Both the position numbers and the translations under genes were made by a program. The notes under the pieces were generated by a model. It saw only the letters and a list, made by a program, of their open reading frames with translations, searched no databases and was not told where the DNA came from. Of a stretch of DNA of 39,935 nucleotides, positions 31,696 through 39,518 are shown in pieces. How positions within the stretch are numbered: the first letter of the stretch is position 1; every line of letters starts with the position of its first letter. The stretch comes from Bacteroidia bacterium (GTDB lineage: Bacteria > Bacteroidota > Bacteroidia > Flavobacteriales_D > JAUILH01): contig JAUILH010000021.1 in NCBI GenBank assembly GCA_030433115.1, positions 1 through 39,935 on the forward strand, given 5' to 3'.

Positions 31696-34437
31696 CTATT
31701 TTGAAATGTTGATCGTAGTAGAAGTGATCTTACTACCATTATGTATTTTTAGTACATACATTCCCGAGCTCAAGTTGTCCTTGTTCAACTCGAATACATT
31801 GTTGTTCATTGTCCCTGAAAGAACTAAATTACCGAGCATGTCATAAACAGATACATTGTAGTTATCGGAGTGATCATCTTCCAGTAGTGTCACTCTTAAA
31901 CCACCTTCAGTATACCCTAAGTTGTAGTTAATAACTTGCTCTAAGGTGAAGTCTTCGTGAGCCACATCAGCACTGCTACAAGCTAAATCATTGGTCAATA
32001 AAATTTCAAATCTATTAAGATCCTTTAGACTACCAGTCTGAACAAATTCATAAGAATTAGTCTTGAGATTGGTCACTGCACCAGTTGTCAAATCCAAAAG
32101 ATGGATGCAGGAATATGAATTGAAAGCATCTAGATTATCTGCTGAAATACTGAAGTTTCCATCAATTTCAGTATTTATTGCCACAGGAATTCTAAGATCG
32201 CCATAAGAAAATGGCATACTATTCAGTCTTAAACCTTCCTGATCCACAGGGAAAAAAAGTAGAGGACTCTTTTTTGTGGTAGGTTTCTGAGGACCTCTGA
32301 ACAAAGGAATGTCAAATTCATCTAAATCATTTTGAGCAAAGTCATCGAACTCAATATTCGATTTACAACTATAACCATTGTTCAAGTTATCTATTTTTAT
32401 CGTGAGCAGGTTGTCATAAACTACATTTTTAGATTTAACAAAGCTAACATTGCTTTCACCCTTTGAAAATTGATCAATTACCAAATTCGTTGTAACGCTG
32501 GAGTTAACCCAGAACCCCTGCATAGATGCAATAAAGCCGTTGGAATTAATGTTGCCAGTCGATACACCTGTTCCCGGACCAGTAACCTCATAATACTCAA
32601 AGTTACCTGTTCCACTGTCATATATGTAGAAGAAGTCTCCTACACCTGAACCTACATTCATTTCATGCCAGTCAAGTTCACAAGCATAAGGATTACCAAC
32701 AAGGTTCCATCCTGGTCTAAGTTGAGTAGGAAAGCCTGCAGGACCATTGGGTTGTCCAGTGATATCAATCTGTGTACCACTGTAAGAGTTTAAATCGTCT
32801 CCCAAGAATACTTCATATCCAGTAGCATTACCCATAAAGTCAGACACGTTATGCACATCAGAGTATTGTTGAGTGGAGGCATCAAATGTCTTAATGGAAG
32901 CAAAGCATCCGCCACCGTATGCACAACCATCTGGCATACCAGAACCACTAATGATCATATCATCATCCCATTGTGAGAAATCAATTATAGAACCTCTAAA
33001 TGGGTTTGACAGGTCACGATAATCTGCAGAACCACCAGCAATATTTCTTTGAAGAGTCACGTTGCCATTGATGTTTGAAGCGCCTGCTAAGAATCTAATT
33101 CTAGCACTTTGAGTTCCGTTCGCAAGAAGAGTTAAAGAGTTTCCATTCAAGTTAAGAAATCCGTCATCTAGTCTTATGTTGTTATCGATAGTGTAAGAAC
33201 CGGAATTGATATCCACTCCTAAACCAGCCCCTGAATTATCAATGGTAAGGTTATAAAAATTAACTGTCCCAGAAGCGTCCATGGTTTGTGAAGTTGAGCC
33301 CGACATTGTAAACAATCCTTCCTGCATGTTTAGTGTGCCCTGTATATCTACATTTCCAGTAACTGTAATGTCATGATTTGATCCTGAAGCATCTAAAGCG
33401 CCATTAACGGTGAAGTTACCGTTGATGCTTAGATTGGTGCCTAAGGTCAAAGTTGAATTAGGACCTACAACGGTATTGAAAAGAGTTTGGGCTGAGGACA
33501 GAGACGTAGTGATGTTTTGAACACCCGTCCCATCAAAAGTAATTACACTTGAAGTACCTGTTGTGGTAATACCTCCTCCATTGTTAATCCAATCGCCTCC
33601 AACATTAAAGTTAAAGCCATCAAGATCAACTACTGGGGAAGAATTTTGGATGATGAAATCATTGGCAACCACAATGTCCTCAGTAAAACGATAGTTGAAA
33701 CTAGAAAAATTCACCTGCAAATTATGAAAACCGTTCTCTGTCTGAGGGATATTCAGATTTCCAGTAATGGCAGGGTTCCAATCCAAGATTACCGTATTAC
33801 CGGCAAAATCAGTGTGAAGCCTTCCTAGATTTAAGAAGTTCGAAGATCTGATCGTTAGAGTTCCTTCGTTAAAAAAATCAGTAGCACCTGAATAAGCAAT
33901 CGCCTCCCGCGCAAATGTTACATTTCCTTGATTGGTCAAATCTGATCCATTGTAAATTCTTAACCAACGTTCTTTGTACCAAGTTACATCAGACAAAATA
34001 ATTCTACTCGTCACGATTTGAACATTCCAAAAATCACCAAAATCACCTCCACCTGAAATGGTAGTACCCGCACCTTTAAACATGATAGTGACTTTTCTGG
34101 TTTCTGTGCCTTCCATGTCATAATCCCCAGAAACTTCTAACCTTGTATTGAAGTTAAAGCCACCGTCAAAAATCGCATTATTCTCAACCACCACATTTCT
34201 GCATCTATGTAACGCACCATTAACGAGTGCAACAGTTCTGCCAGTTGGAATGGTAATGTCATCATCCGCATCAGGAATGCCATCGGCATCACCCACTATG
34301 GTCCAAACAGCTGCGCCGCCAGTCCATGAACCGTCTGTATGACAAACAAACGTTCCAGCGTTTGCATTCATAAATGATCCAAATGTTGAAGCTAAAAAAA
34401 CAATGACTTTAAAGGCAGTTGATAGAGAATTATTCAT
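31696..34437 (-). CDS. Large T9SS-sorted surface protein, beta-rich
   Basis: A 913-residue protein with a signal peptide (LSTAFKVIVFLASTFGSFMNANA). The N-terminal half is rich in short strand repeats (for example NGNFTVNGALDASG, VTGNVDIQGTLNMQEG), as in beta-helical adhesins. The middle has a region with PNGPAGFPTQLRPGWNLVGNPY and FWVNSSV, seen in many Bacteroidota surface proteins. The last ~75 residues form a type A T9SS sorting domain (YNVSVYDMLGNLVLSGTM ... SSGMYVLKIHNG). It would cross the outer membrane by T9SS and be anchored to the cell surface or released. No catalytic motif is recognised. It has its own upstream -7-like box. Confidence 0.88.
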   Translation of the reverse strand: MNNSLSTAFKVIVFLASTFGSFMNANAGTFVCHTDGSWTGGAAVWTIVGDADGIPDADDDITIPTGRTVALVNGALHRCRNVVVENNAIFDGGFNFNTRLEVSGDYDMEGTETRKVTIMFKGAGTTISGGGDFGDFWNVQIVTSRIILSDVTWYKERWLRIYNGSDLTNQGNVTFAREAIAYSGATDFFNEGTLTIRSSNFLNLGRLHTDFAGNTVILDWNPAITGNLNIPQTENGFHNLQVNFSSFNYRFTEDIVVANDFIIQNSSPVVDLDGFNFNVGGDWINNGGGITTTGTSSVITFDGTGVQNITTSLSSAQTLFNTVVGPNSTLTLGTNLSINGNFTVNGALDASGSNHDITVTGNVDIQGTLNMQEGLFTMSGSTSQTMDASGTVNFYNLTIDNSGAGLGVDINSGSYTIDNNIRLDDGFLNLNGNSLTLLANGTQSARIRFLAGASNINGNVTLQRNIAGGSADYRDLSNPFRGSIIDFSQWDDDMIISGSGMPDGCAYGGGCFASIKTFDASTQQYSDVHNVSDFMGNATGYEVFLGDDLNSYSGTQIDITGQPNGPAGFPTQLRPGWNLVGNPYACELDWHEMNVGSGVGDFFYIYDSGTGNFEYYEVTGPGTGVSTGNINSNGFIASMQGFWVNSSVTTNLVIDQFSKGESNVSFVKSKNVVYDNLLTIKIDNLNNGYSCKSNIEFDDFAQNDLDEFDIPLFRGPQKPTTKKSPLLFFPVDQEGLRLNSMPFSYGDLRIPVAINTEIDGNFSISADNLDAFNSYSCIHLLDLTTGAVTNLKTNSYEFVQTGSLKDLNRFEILLTNDLACSSADVAHEDFTLEQVINYNLGYTEGGLRVTLLEDDHSDNYNVSVYDMLGNLVLSGTMNNNVFELNKDNLSSGMYVLKIHNGSKITSTTINISK

Positions 34438-34466
34438 GGTTTCAAATCTTTTGATACGAATACTTT

Positions 34467-34474
34467 CAAATATA
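34467..34474 (-). promoter_or_regulatory. Candidate -7 box (TAnnTTTG) for the T9SS surface protein
   Basis: The minus strand reads TATATTTG at 34474-34467, 30 bases before the ATG at 34437. I see no convincing -33 TTTG at the usual distance. The remainder of the 134-base gap to the glycosyltransferase stop shows nothing recognisable. Confidence 0.45.
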
Positions 34475-34571
34475 GCAAATAAATTCTTTGATTTAAGGTG
34501 ATGATCTCCAAAATACGGTTATTTGCTGATAAAGGTGTAAAATAAGCTGCCCAACGTTATGAGCTATGATA

Positions 34572-35843
34572 TCATTTTGCAGAAATAACCTGCTTGAATA
34601 GATCTCTATATGCTTTGGCCTGAATGTTTAAGCTGTATTTTTTTTGAGCTTCTTGTCTTATTTTTTGAGAATCGAATAAAGACAAGTTTTCAATGAAGTA
34701 TTCCAAAGACTCGTGCAATGCAGGAATACTGATATTTTCAGTAAGAAGGCCATTCTTTTTATGAGAAACCATATCTGGTATTCCGCCAATGGGAAAGCCA
34801 ATCACCGGTGTTCCGCACATTAAAGATTCAAGCACAGTGTTGGGTAAATTGTCCATCAATGAGGGAATCACAAATACATCAGCGGCAGAATAGGCCACAC
34901 TCATAATTCTTTCATCTTGAATTTTTCCCAATTCTATGATGTTCTCCTCGGTAGACTTCTTTTCTTTGAATGATCCAATGGCACATAGCGTGATATTCGG
35001 ATTGTTAATCCTTTTCAGAGCACCTTTCAAGTAGCGATATCCCTTTCTTTCGTTTTCTATTGAATCAGCCACAAAAAGAATCACAATTTGATCCTTTGGA
35101 ATTCCTAAAAGCTCTCTTGAAAATTGTTTATTTCTAGGTTGAAAAACCTGTTGATTTAATCCATAAGGAATTGCATGAACAGGCCTGCCAGCGAATACCT
35201 CACTCTTTCGGGCTTCTTCAGCTAGCCAGTTGGAAGGAGAGACAATAGTTAGGTTCTCCACATGCCTTAAGGCATTTTTCTTCTGCTGTATGACCTTCTG
35301 AAAGATTTTTTTTTCCTCACCTGAAACGACTCTTTCCTTCGGATAACCTTTGTCATCAATCCCAAGGAAAGTCTCCGAATAGTGCTCACCACCAGTAAAA
35401 GGATTTTCATCATGGAGTGTCCAAATCAAAGGTTTGTCGTTCCGCTTAAAGAATGACTCATAGTCCAGAAAACCAGCAACCCAATGCAGGTTAATGATGT
35501 CCGCTTGTTGATAAAGATCTAATTCTTTGAATCTAACATTTGAGACGGGAAGACTGTATTCTGAAAGCCCTTTTTTTCTTTTAATGGGTAAGGAAGTTTG
35601 TTCGTTTGGAATTAACTTAAGTTCCCTAAGCACCCTCTTTGTTTTATGAGAAATCTTACTGCCTATACCAGAGGAATGATTTATGAGTGATGAAAAGCCA
35701 TAAATTCCAGAGACATGTGAATGAAAATTTCTTTTAACCAATACTTGAGAATCTATATCAATGGCTTGTAGACCTTCATGAAGTCTGAGACAAGCTGTGG
35801 CGGCTCCCCCTCTGCTGGAAGTACTTATTAAAAGAGGCTTCAT
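34572..35843 (-). CDS. Glycosyltransferase family 4 (GT-B fold)
   Basis: A 423-residue protein. I chose ATG 35843 (MKPLLISTSSRGGAATAC) over the ORF start at 35876, which overlaps a promoter-like box and a palindrome. GT-B marks: SSRGGAATACLRL at the N-terminus, IINLHWVAGF, LIWTLHDENPFTGG, then in the C-terminal domain VILFVADSIENERKGYRYL, MSVAYSAADVFVIPSLMDNLPNTVLE with the nucleotide-sugar-binding Glu, and CGTPVIGFPIGG. The Trp-rich HDENPFTGGEHY stretch occurs in enzymes that build Bacteroidota surface glycans. It is separate from the main cluster and on the other strand, with its own promoter region. Confidence 0.92.
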   Translation of the reverse strand: MKPLLISTSSRGGAATACLRLHEGLQAIDIDSQVLVKRNFHSHVSGIYGFSSLINHSSGIGSKISHKTKRVLRELKLIPNEQTSLPIKRKKGLSEYSLPVSNVRFKELDLYQQADIINLHWVAGFLDYESFFKRNDKPLIWTLHDENPFTGGEHYSETFLGIDDKGYPKERVVSGEEKKIFQKVIQQKKNALRHVENLTIVSPSNWLAEEARKSEVFAGRPVHAIPYGLNQQVFQPRNKQFSRELLGIPKDQIVILFVADSIENERKGYRYLKGALKRINNPNITLCAIGSFKEKKSTEENIIELGKIQDERIMSVAYSAADVFVIPSLMDNLPNTVLESLMCGTPVIGFPIGGIPDMVSHKKNGLLTENISIPALHESLEYFIENLSLFDSQKIRQEAQKKYSLNIQAKAYRDLFKQVISAK

Positions 35844-35856
35844 ATTTTGCGGCATT

Positions 35857-35872
35857 GTTCGTTTAAACGAAC
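35857..35872. promoter_or_regulatory. 16-bp perfect palindrome, candidate operator
   Basis: GTTCGTTTAAACGAAC is its own reverse complement. It lies 13 bases before the ATG of the GT4 gene and immediately downstream of the TACATTTG box at 35874-35881, where transcription would begin. This is a standard place for a repressor site; a 5'-UTR hairpin is the alternative. Confidence 0.5.
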
Positions 35873-35873
35873 A

Positions 35874-35881
35874 CAAATGTA
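35874..35881 (-). promoter_or_regulatory. Candidate -7 box (TAnnTTTG) for the GT4 gene
   Basis: The minus strand reads TACATTTG at 35881-35874, 30 bases before the ATG at 35843. A TTTTG lies only 11 bases upstream, so the -33 element is poor. The match is directly next to a perfect palindrome. Confidence 0.5.
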
Positions 35882-35910
35882 AGTATTGAATTCAAAATTA
35901 TTGCGAGAGA

Positions 35911-37182
35911 TCAGTCTTCCAGTAGAATGATTTCTTTGAGTTGTTCTACGTCAAAGCTTTTACTCATAATCTCAGAGTCTTTGTTCATTAAGAATAGACT
36001 AGGAGTCTTGTTGATCTTGAAGTGAGTGGCGTACTTTGATTTCCAGGATTTTAAGTCGCATATGTTGGTCCAATTATATCCGTCAATGAATGCCTGATAT
36101 TGAGACTGATCAGTATCCAGCGAAATTGAAATGACTTTAATCGATTTGTTGGTGATTTGGTCAATTAATTTTTTAAGTTCAGGTATTTTTTCTTGGCAAT
36201 GAGCGCAAAAAGAAGCCCAAAAGACAACAATGGTGTAATCATGATCTCCACACCATTCATGGAGATTTTTGTCTGCCAGTTCAATATCATCGGGAATGTT
36301 ACCAATTCTGAGGTTTCGATAACTTTTAAGGCTTTCTGACGTGATCAGGTTCTGGTTATCACATCCACCGTCAACTAGGTAGTTTTCAATTAAATAGTCG
36401 TAAATCATTTTGGGGCCAACACGATCAAATAAATTGAGCAGAAATTCTAATGAATAATTGTATACTGCTTCATTGCGTTCAGTCTTGCTTAGAATAAGAT
36501 CTACCGATTCTATGAAGCCTTGTTCATCGTATTGTGTGAAATTTTTAAGATAGAACATGAAAAGGTTAGGGTAAAGAGTAGAGTTCAAGAGGTTTTTATC
36601 ATATTCAATTAGATTAAAAAAATCTTCGCCATTGCTAAATACTGACGCCTTGATATACATTGAACTTGATTGAATAGCGAAAGAGTGAGGATGCTCTTTT
36701 TGGAGTCTATTTAATTCACTCAAAAAGAAAATGTCCAATTCTTCTATTTTAGTTTGTAAGGATTTCACATAGCCACTGTCTTTAGGGTTAAGAGATCCGA
36801 GTTTTTGTAAGTTTTTACGCTTATCGGAATAGGATAGATAAGTTAGTTTAATGGTGTCCAGGAGCTCGTTTTCCCTTGAGTTGATTATGAAATCGCCAGA
36901 TGACACGATCTCAATGTCGCAAGACTCTTTTTCGCTAAAAATGAAATCAATATGGTTGGAATCCTGGACTATAGAGTAATACCCTGTTTCCGAAGGTGAA
37001 AAAGAGAACTTCCCTGTTTTGTCTGGAGTTGCGAATTCTAAAGTATCTTTTCTCGTACCATAGAAAGAAAGGAGAATGAGCTTAGATTGACTCTGAGTTT
37101 TACCAGAAATAACATTCTGAGACCAAACAAAAGTTCCAGACATCATTGTGAGAAGAATAATTAGTAATAACTTAGCGTGCAT
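35911..37182 (-). CDS. TlpA-like thioredoxin-fold protein
   Basis: A 423-residue secreted protein with a signal peptide (MHAKLLLIILLTMMSGTFVWSQ). The N-terminal ~100 residues form a DUF4369-like strand-rich domain (GKFSFSPSETGYYSIV), then a long helical middle, and a C-terminal thioredoxin domain from ~300: redox motif CAHC (326-329) in VVFWASFCAHCQEKIPELK, and the cis-Pro (Pro394) in KTPSLFLMN. The order is the usual one for Bacteroidota TlpA/AhpC-type periplasmic thiol proteins. Its start overlaps the end of a gene for a Cys-rich secreted protein, so it may act on the disulfides of those products (inference). Confidence 0.87.
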   Translation of the reverse strand: MHAKLLLIILLTMMSGTFVWSQNVISGKTQSQSKLILLSFYGTRKDTLEFATPDKTGKFSFSPSETGYYSIVQDSNHIDFIFSEKESCDIEIVSSGDFIINSRENELLDTIKLTYLSYSDKRKNLQKLGSLNPKDSGYVKSLQTKIEELDIFFLSELNRLQKEHPHSFAIQSSSMYIKASVFSNGEDFFNLIEYDKNLLNSTLYPNLFMFYLKNFTQYDEQGFIESVDLILSKTERNEAVYNYSLEFLLNLFDRVGPKMIYDYLIENYLVDGGCDNQNLITSESLKSYRNLRIGNIPDDIELADKNLHEWCGDHDYTIVVFWASFCAHCQEKIPELKKLIDQITNKSIKVISISLDTDQSQYQAFIDGYNWTNICDLKSWKSKYATHFKINKTPSLFLMNKDSEIMSKSFDVEQLKEIILLED

Positions 37183-37936
37183 AACAGCATCTAAAGTTTC
37201 TTAAGGTTGTTGCTGCATTCGCAGAACCAGTCACACAGTCGCCGTCTCCCATAACACCAGATTGATTAGGGTTGTTTACGGGGCAGTTCAACCATTCAAA
37301 GTTATTTGTCATATTAGAGAGTGATAGGCTGCTTTTCTGACAGGCATAATACCATTCGTGCCATGTACAAAGTTTTGCGCCTTTGTTTTTACAGTTTAGT
37401 ACTGCGTTCCAAAGATTTTGCGCAGGATTCTCATCTTGTTGTATACAATAACTCTTATTAACTTCAATAAAGCCACTTGGACAGAATTTCTCAATAGAAT
37501 TAATCATCTGAAAGTTTACACCGTCATAAATAAGATATATAAGTTGTCCTGCCAGCAAATCGTTGGTAATGAGTGTGTCAGATACATTTTTCAAGATATT
37601 TTTTTCACCATATCCGTTTATGTTTATGGTTACGCTTGAACTATTGTTTGAATCAATTTTGACAATGAGTGCTGTTCCGGCAATGTATGGGACGTAGTCG
37701 AATTGAGTGGCGCCATATATGGAGTCAGTCCCAGATGCTTCAATAAATATTAAATTATTATTTTGCACATCACCAGCGCTTGTAATATTTGTGGAATCAT
37801 AGACGTCCCCTAAGTTCTTAATTTGTCTTGATGATGCGTTCGTGTTTGAAAGTTCGATAGAGTTATCAATGTAAATCTGTCCCCAACATACAAGAATATT
37901 GAAGTAGATAATTAATATGGAAAGTACCTTATACAT
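37172..37936 (-). CDS. Tail-fibre-like/C-type-lectin-like secreted protein, copy 3
   Basis: A 254-residue protein with a signal peptide (MYKVLSILIIYFNILVCWGQ) from ATG 37936; an in-frame ATG at 37957 lies in the preceding gene. Residues ~90-150 (VTININGYGEKNILK ... AGQLIYLIYDGVNFQMI) match a module common in phage tail fibres. The C-terminal ~100 residues carry the conserved frame CPSGFIEVNKSYCIQ, ALCTW-like LCTWHEWYYACQ, MTNNFEW and FRCCYAR, with eight Cys, resembling C-type-lectin/formylglycine-generating-enzyme (CLec) folds. Probable function: extracellular ligand binding, inferred from the folds. It follows copy 2 by 2 bases and overlaps the TlpA-like gene by 11. Confidence 0.72.
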   Translation of the reverse strand: MYKVLSILIIYFNILVCWGQIYIDNSIELSNTNASSRQIKNLGDVYDSTNITSAGDVQNNNLIFIEASGTDSIYGATQFDYVPYIAGTALIVKIDSNNSSSVTININGYGEKNILKNVSDTLITNDLLAGQLIYLIYDGVNFQMINSIEKFCPSGFIEVNKSYCIQQDENPAQNLWNAVLNCKNKGAKLCTWHEWYYACQKSSLSLSNMTNNFEWLNCPVNNPNQSGVMGDGDCVTGSANAATTLRNFRCCYAR

Positions 37937-37938
37937 AT

Positions 37939-38745
37939 CTATTTGTAAAAACAACATCTAAACACGGCTGTGTTGGCACCCTGCCATAGTTCCGTTTTAT
38001 TAGTTTGAATCGATTCGCAAACACCGCTACCCCCCATTACGGCAGCGTCACTTGTATGATCATTACCATGATTGATCCATTCCCAATTATTTGTCATATC
38101 CTGCAAGTCTAGGCTTGAATCCTGGCATGCATAATACCAATCAGAAAATGTGCAAAGCTGGGAGTTAAATGTATCGCAATGAGCCATAGCCTCATAGATG
38201 GTCATAGGTCCTGATTCATTTATCTGGATGCAGTAGTTATTGTTCACCTGTATGAATCCAGAAGGACATCCGTAGTTTTTATTAAAAAATACAAATGAAG
38301 CCCCGTCATATATTAATTGTACCACCTGAGTTGGAACTATATCGGCAGAATCAAGAGGTACATTAATATCTTTATTAATGAATAAGGTATCTCCATTATC
38401 TATGGCGATTCTTATGCTGTCCTGAGAAGTAAAATTCGAAACTAGAGAAACAGACATGCCTATTTCATAAGCTGAAATCGGGAATTCCATGTTCATGTGA
38501 AGAATGTTGTTGGAATAAGAGTAGGTTTGGCTATGACTAAGCTTTTTGTGAATTAAAGTACTAGCACTTAAGGCATTATTTTCTTGAATAGGTGAAGCAT
38601 GATTAATGACTTGGTTATGAGTTGAGTCAATGGATGTAAACTCTATGTTGTTGTCAATGGTTATTTGACCATTACACTCCAAACCAGACAAAACTAGTAC
38701 ACATGAGAAGAACAATAATATTCTAACTATTTTGTAAAACAACAT
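37939..38745 (-). CDS. Tail-fibre-like/C-type-lectin-like secreted protein, copy 2
   Basis: A 268-residue protein with a signal peptide (MLFYKIVRILLFFSCVLVLSG...CNGQ). It overlaps the upstream copy by 19 bases; no later Met would keep the signal. The fibre-like middle is more diverged than in the other copies (ISAYEIGMSVSLVSNFTSQD ... QLIYDGASFVFF). The C-terminal domain has CPSGFIQVNNNYCIQ, QLCTFSDWYYACQDSS, MTNNWEWIN, a GVCES step and FRCCFYK, so all eight cysteines align with its paralogues. The loop between MTNNWEW and FRCC differs strongly in length and sequence among copies, as expected for a binding site. Confidence 0.72.
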   Translation of the reverse strand: MLFYKIVRILLFFSCVLVLSGLECNGQITIDNNIEFTSIDSTHNQVINHASPIQENNALSASTLIHKKLSHSQTYSYSNNILHMNMEFPISAYEIGMSVSLVSNFTSQDSIRIAIDNGDTLFINKDINVPLDSADIVPTQVVQLIYDGASFVFFNKNYGCPSGFIQVNNNYCIQINESGPMTIYEAMAHCDTFNSQLCTFSDWYYACQDSSLDLQDMTNNWEWINHGNDHTSDAAVMGGSGVCESIQTNKTELWQGANTAVFRCCFYK

Positions 38746-39518
38746 CTAAAACTTTTTGGTGATTGAGGATACCCAGAAGAGCTCTCTTCACAGGCAAACT
38801 CGCCAGCTACTTTGACTCCTATATTGGAAGTAGAGGCTGCATAATAGTTCTGCGCTGCATCAACATATTCCCAATTATTTGTCATATCGTTAAGAGAAGC
38901 CCCAAGTCTTTGACACGCATTATACCATTCACTCCAAGTACAAATTCGTGCATCACGATCCCCACAATATATTGAGGCATCCCAGAAAGAAGTTGCTGGT
39001 TGTTCATCTACCTGAATGCAATAGTAATCATTCACGCTAATAAACCCTTGTGGGCATGACTTATCAATATCTGATATTATGATAAAAGAAGAGCCATCAA
39101 ATATGGCATTAACCGGTAGCCCAATATTCAAGTCAGCAGAGTCCAAATGATCAGAGCCCTTCAATAAGTTGACATATCCAAGTCCATTTATATTGATCTT
39201 TACGCTATCCGAATTGACTTGGCTAGCCAGAAACGTAATCTGCGTGCCAGCTTCATATGATGCTAGCGGAGGAGATAATGTAACATCAATTGAATCACCA
39301 TTAACTGAAATTGTTCCAAAGTTTATTTTATTATAAACAATGGCGTTTGCATTCGTTGCGTTAGTTGATAGTTCGGGATGACCAACTCCTTGAATCAGTC
39401 TTTCAGTTGGTAATGGACTATTGAATATTATTGTGTCCTGAAATTGAACTTGAGCCACAGGGACTTTTATGAAGAAAGTAACCATTAAGTAAATCAATAT
39501 ATTCGCACGCAAAATCAT
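38727..39518 (-). CDS. Tail-fibre-like/C-type-lectin-like secreted protein, copy 1
   Basis: A 263-residue protein. The ATG at 39518 overlaps the stop of the upstream T9SS protein (ATGA) and yields a signal-like start (MILRANILIYLMVTFFIKVPVAQ); the frame to 39548 is inside that gene. The fibre-like module is clearest here: LSPPLASYEAGTQITF, SVKININGLGYVNLL, GLPVNAIFDGSSFIII. The C-terminal domain shows CPQGFISVNDYYCIQ, RICTWSEWYNACQ, MTNNWEYVD, EFACEES and FRCCFTK. It is the first of three tandem paralogues. Function is probably binding at the cell surface or outside the cell, deduced from folds only. Confidence 0.74.
   Translation of the reverse strand: MILRANILIYLMVTFFIKVPVAQVQFQDTIIFNSPLPTERLIQGVGHPELSTNATNANAIVYNKINFGTISVNGDSIDVTLSPPLASYEAGTQITFLASQVNSDSVKININGLGYVNLLKGSDHLDSADLNIGLPVNAIFDGSSFIIISDIDKSCPQGFISVNDYYCIQVDEQPATSFWDASIYCGDRDARICTWSEWYNACQRLGASLNDMTNNWEYVDAAQNYYAASTSNIGVKVAGEFACEESSSGYPQSPKSFRCCFTK

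Noticed and set aside
37172..39518. Diversity-generating retroelement
   Set aside because: The CLec-like paralogues suggested one, but no reverse transcriptase, accessory gene or template repeat is in the window, and the copies differ by ordinary divergence, not only at adenine positions.
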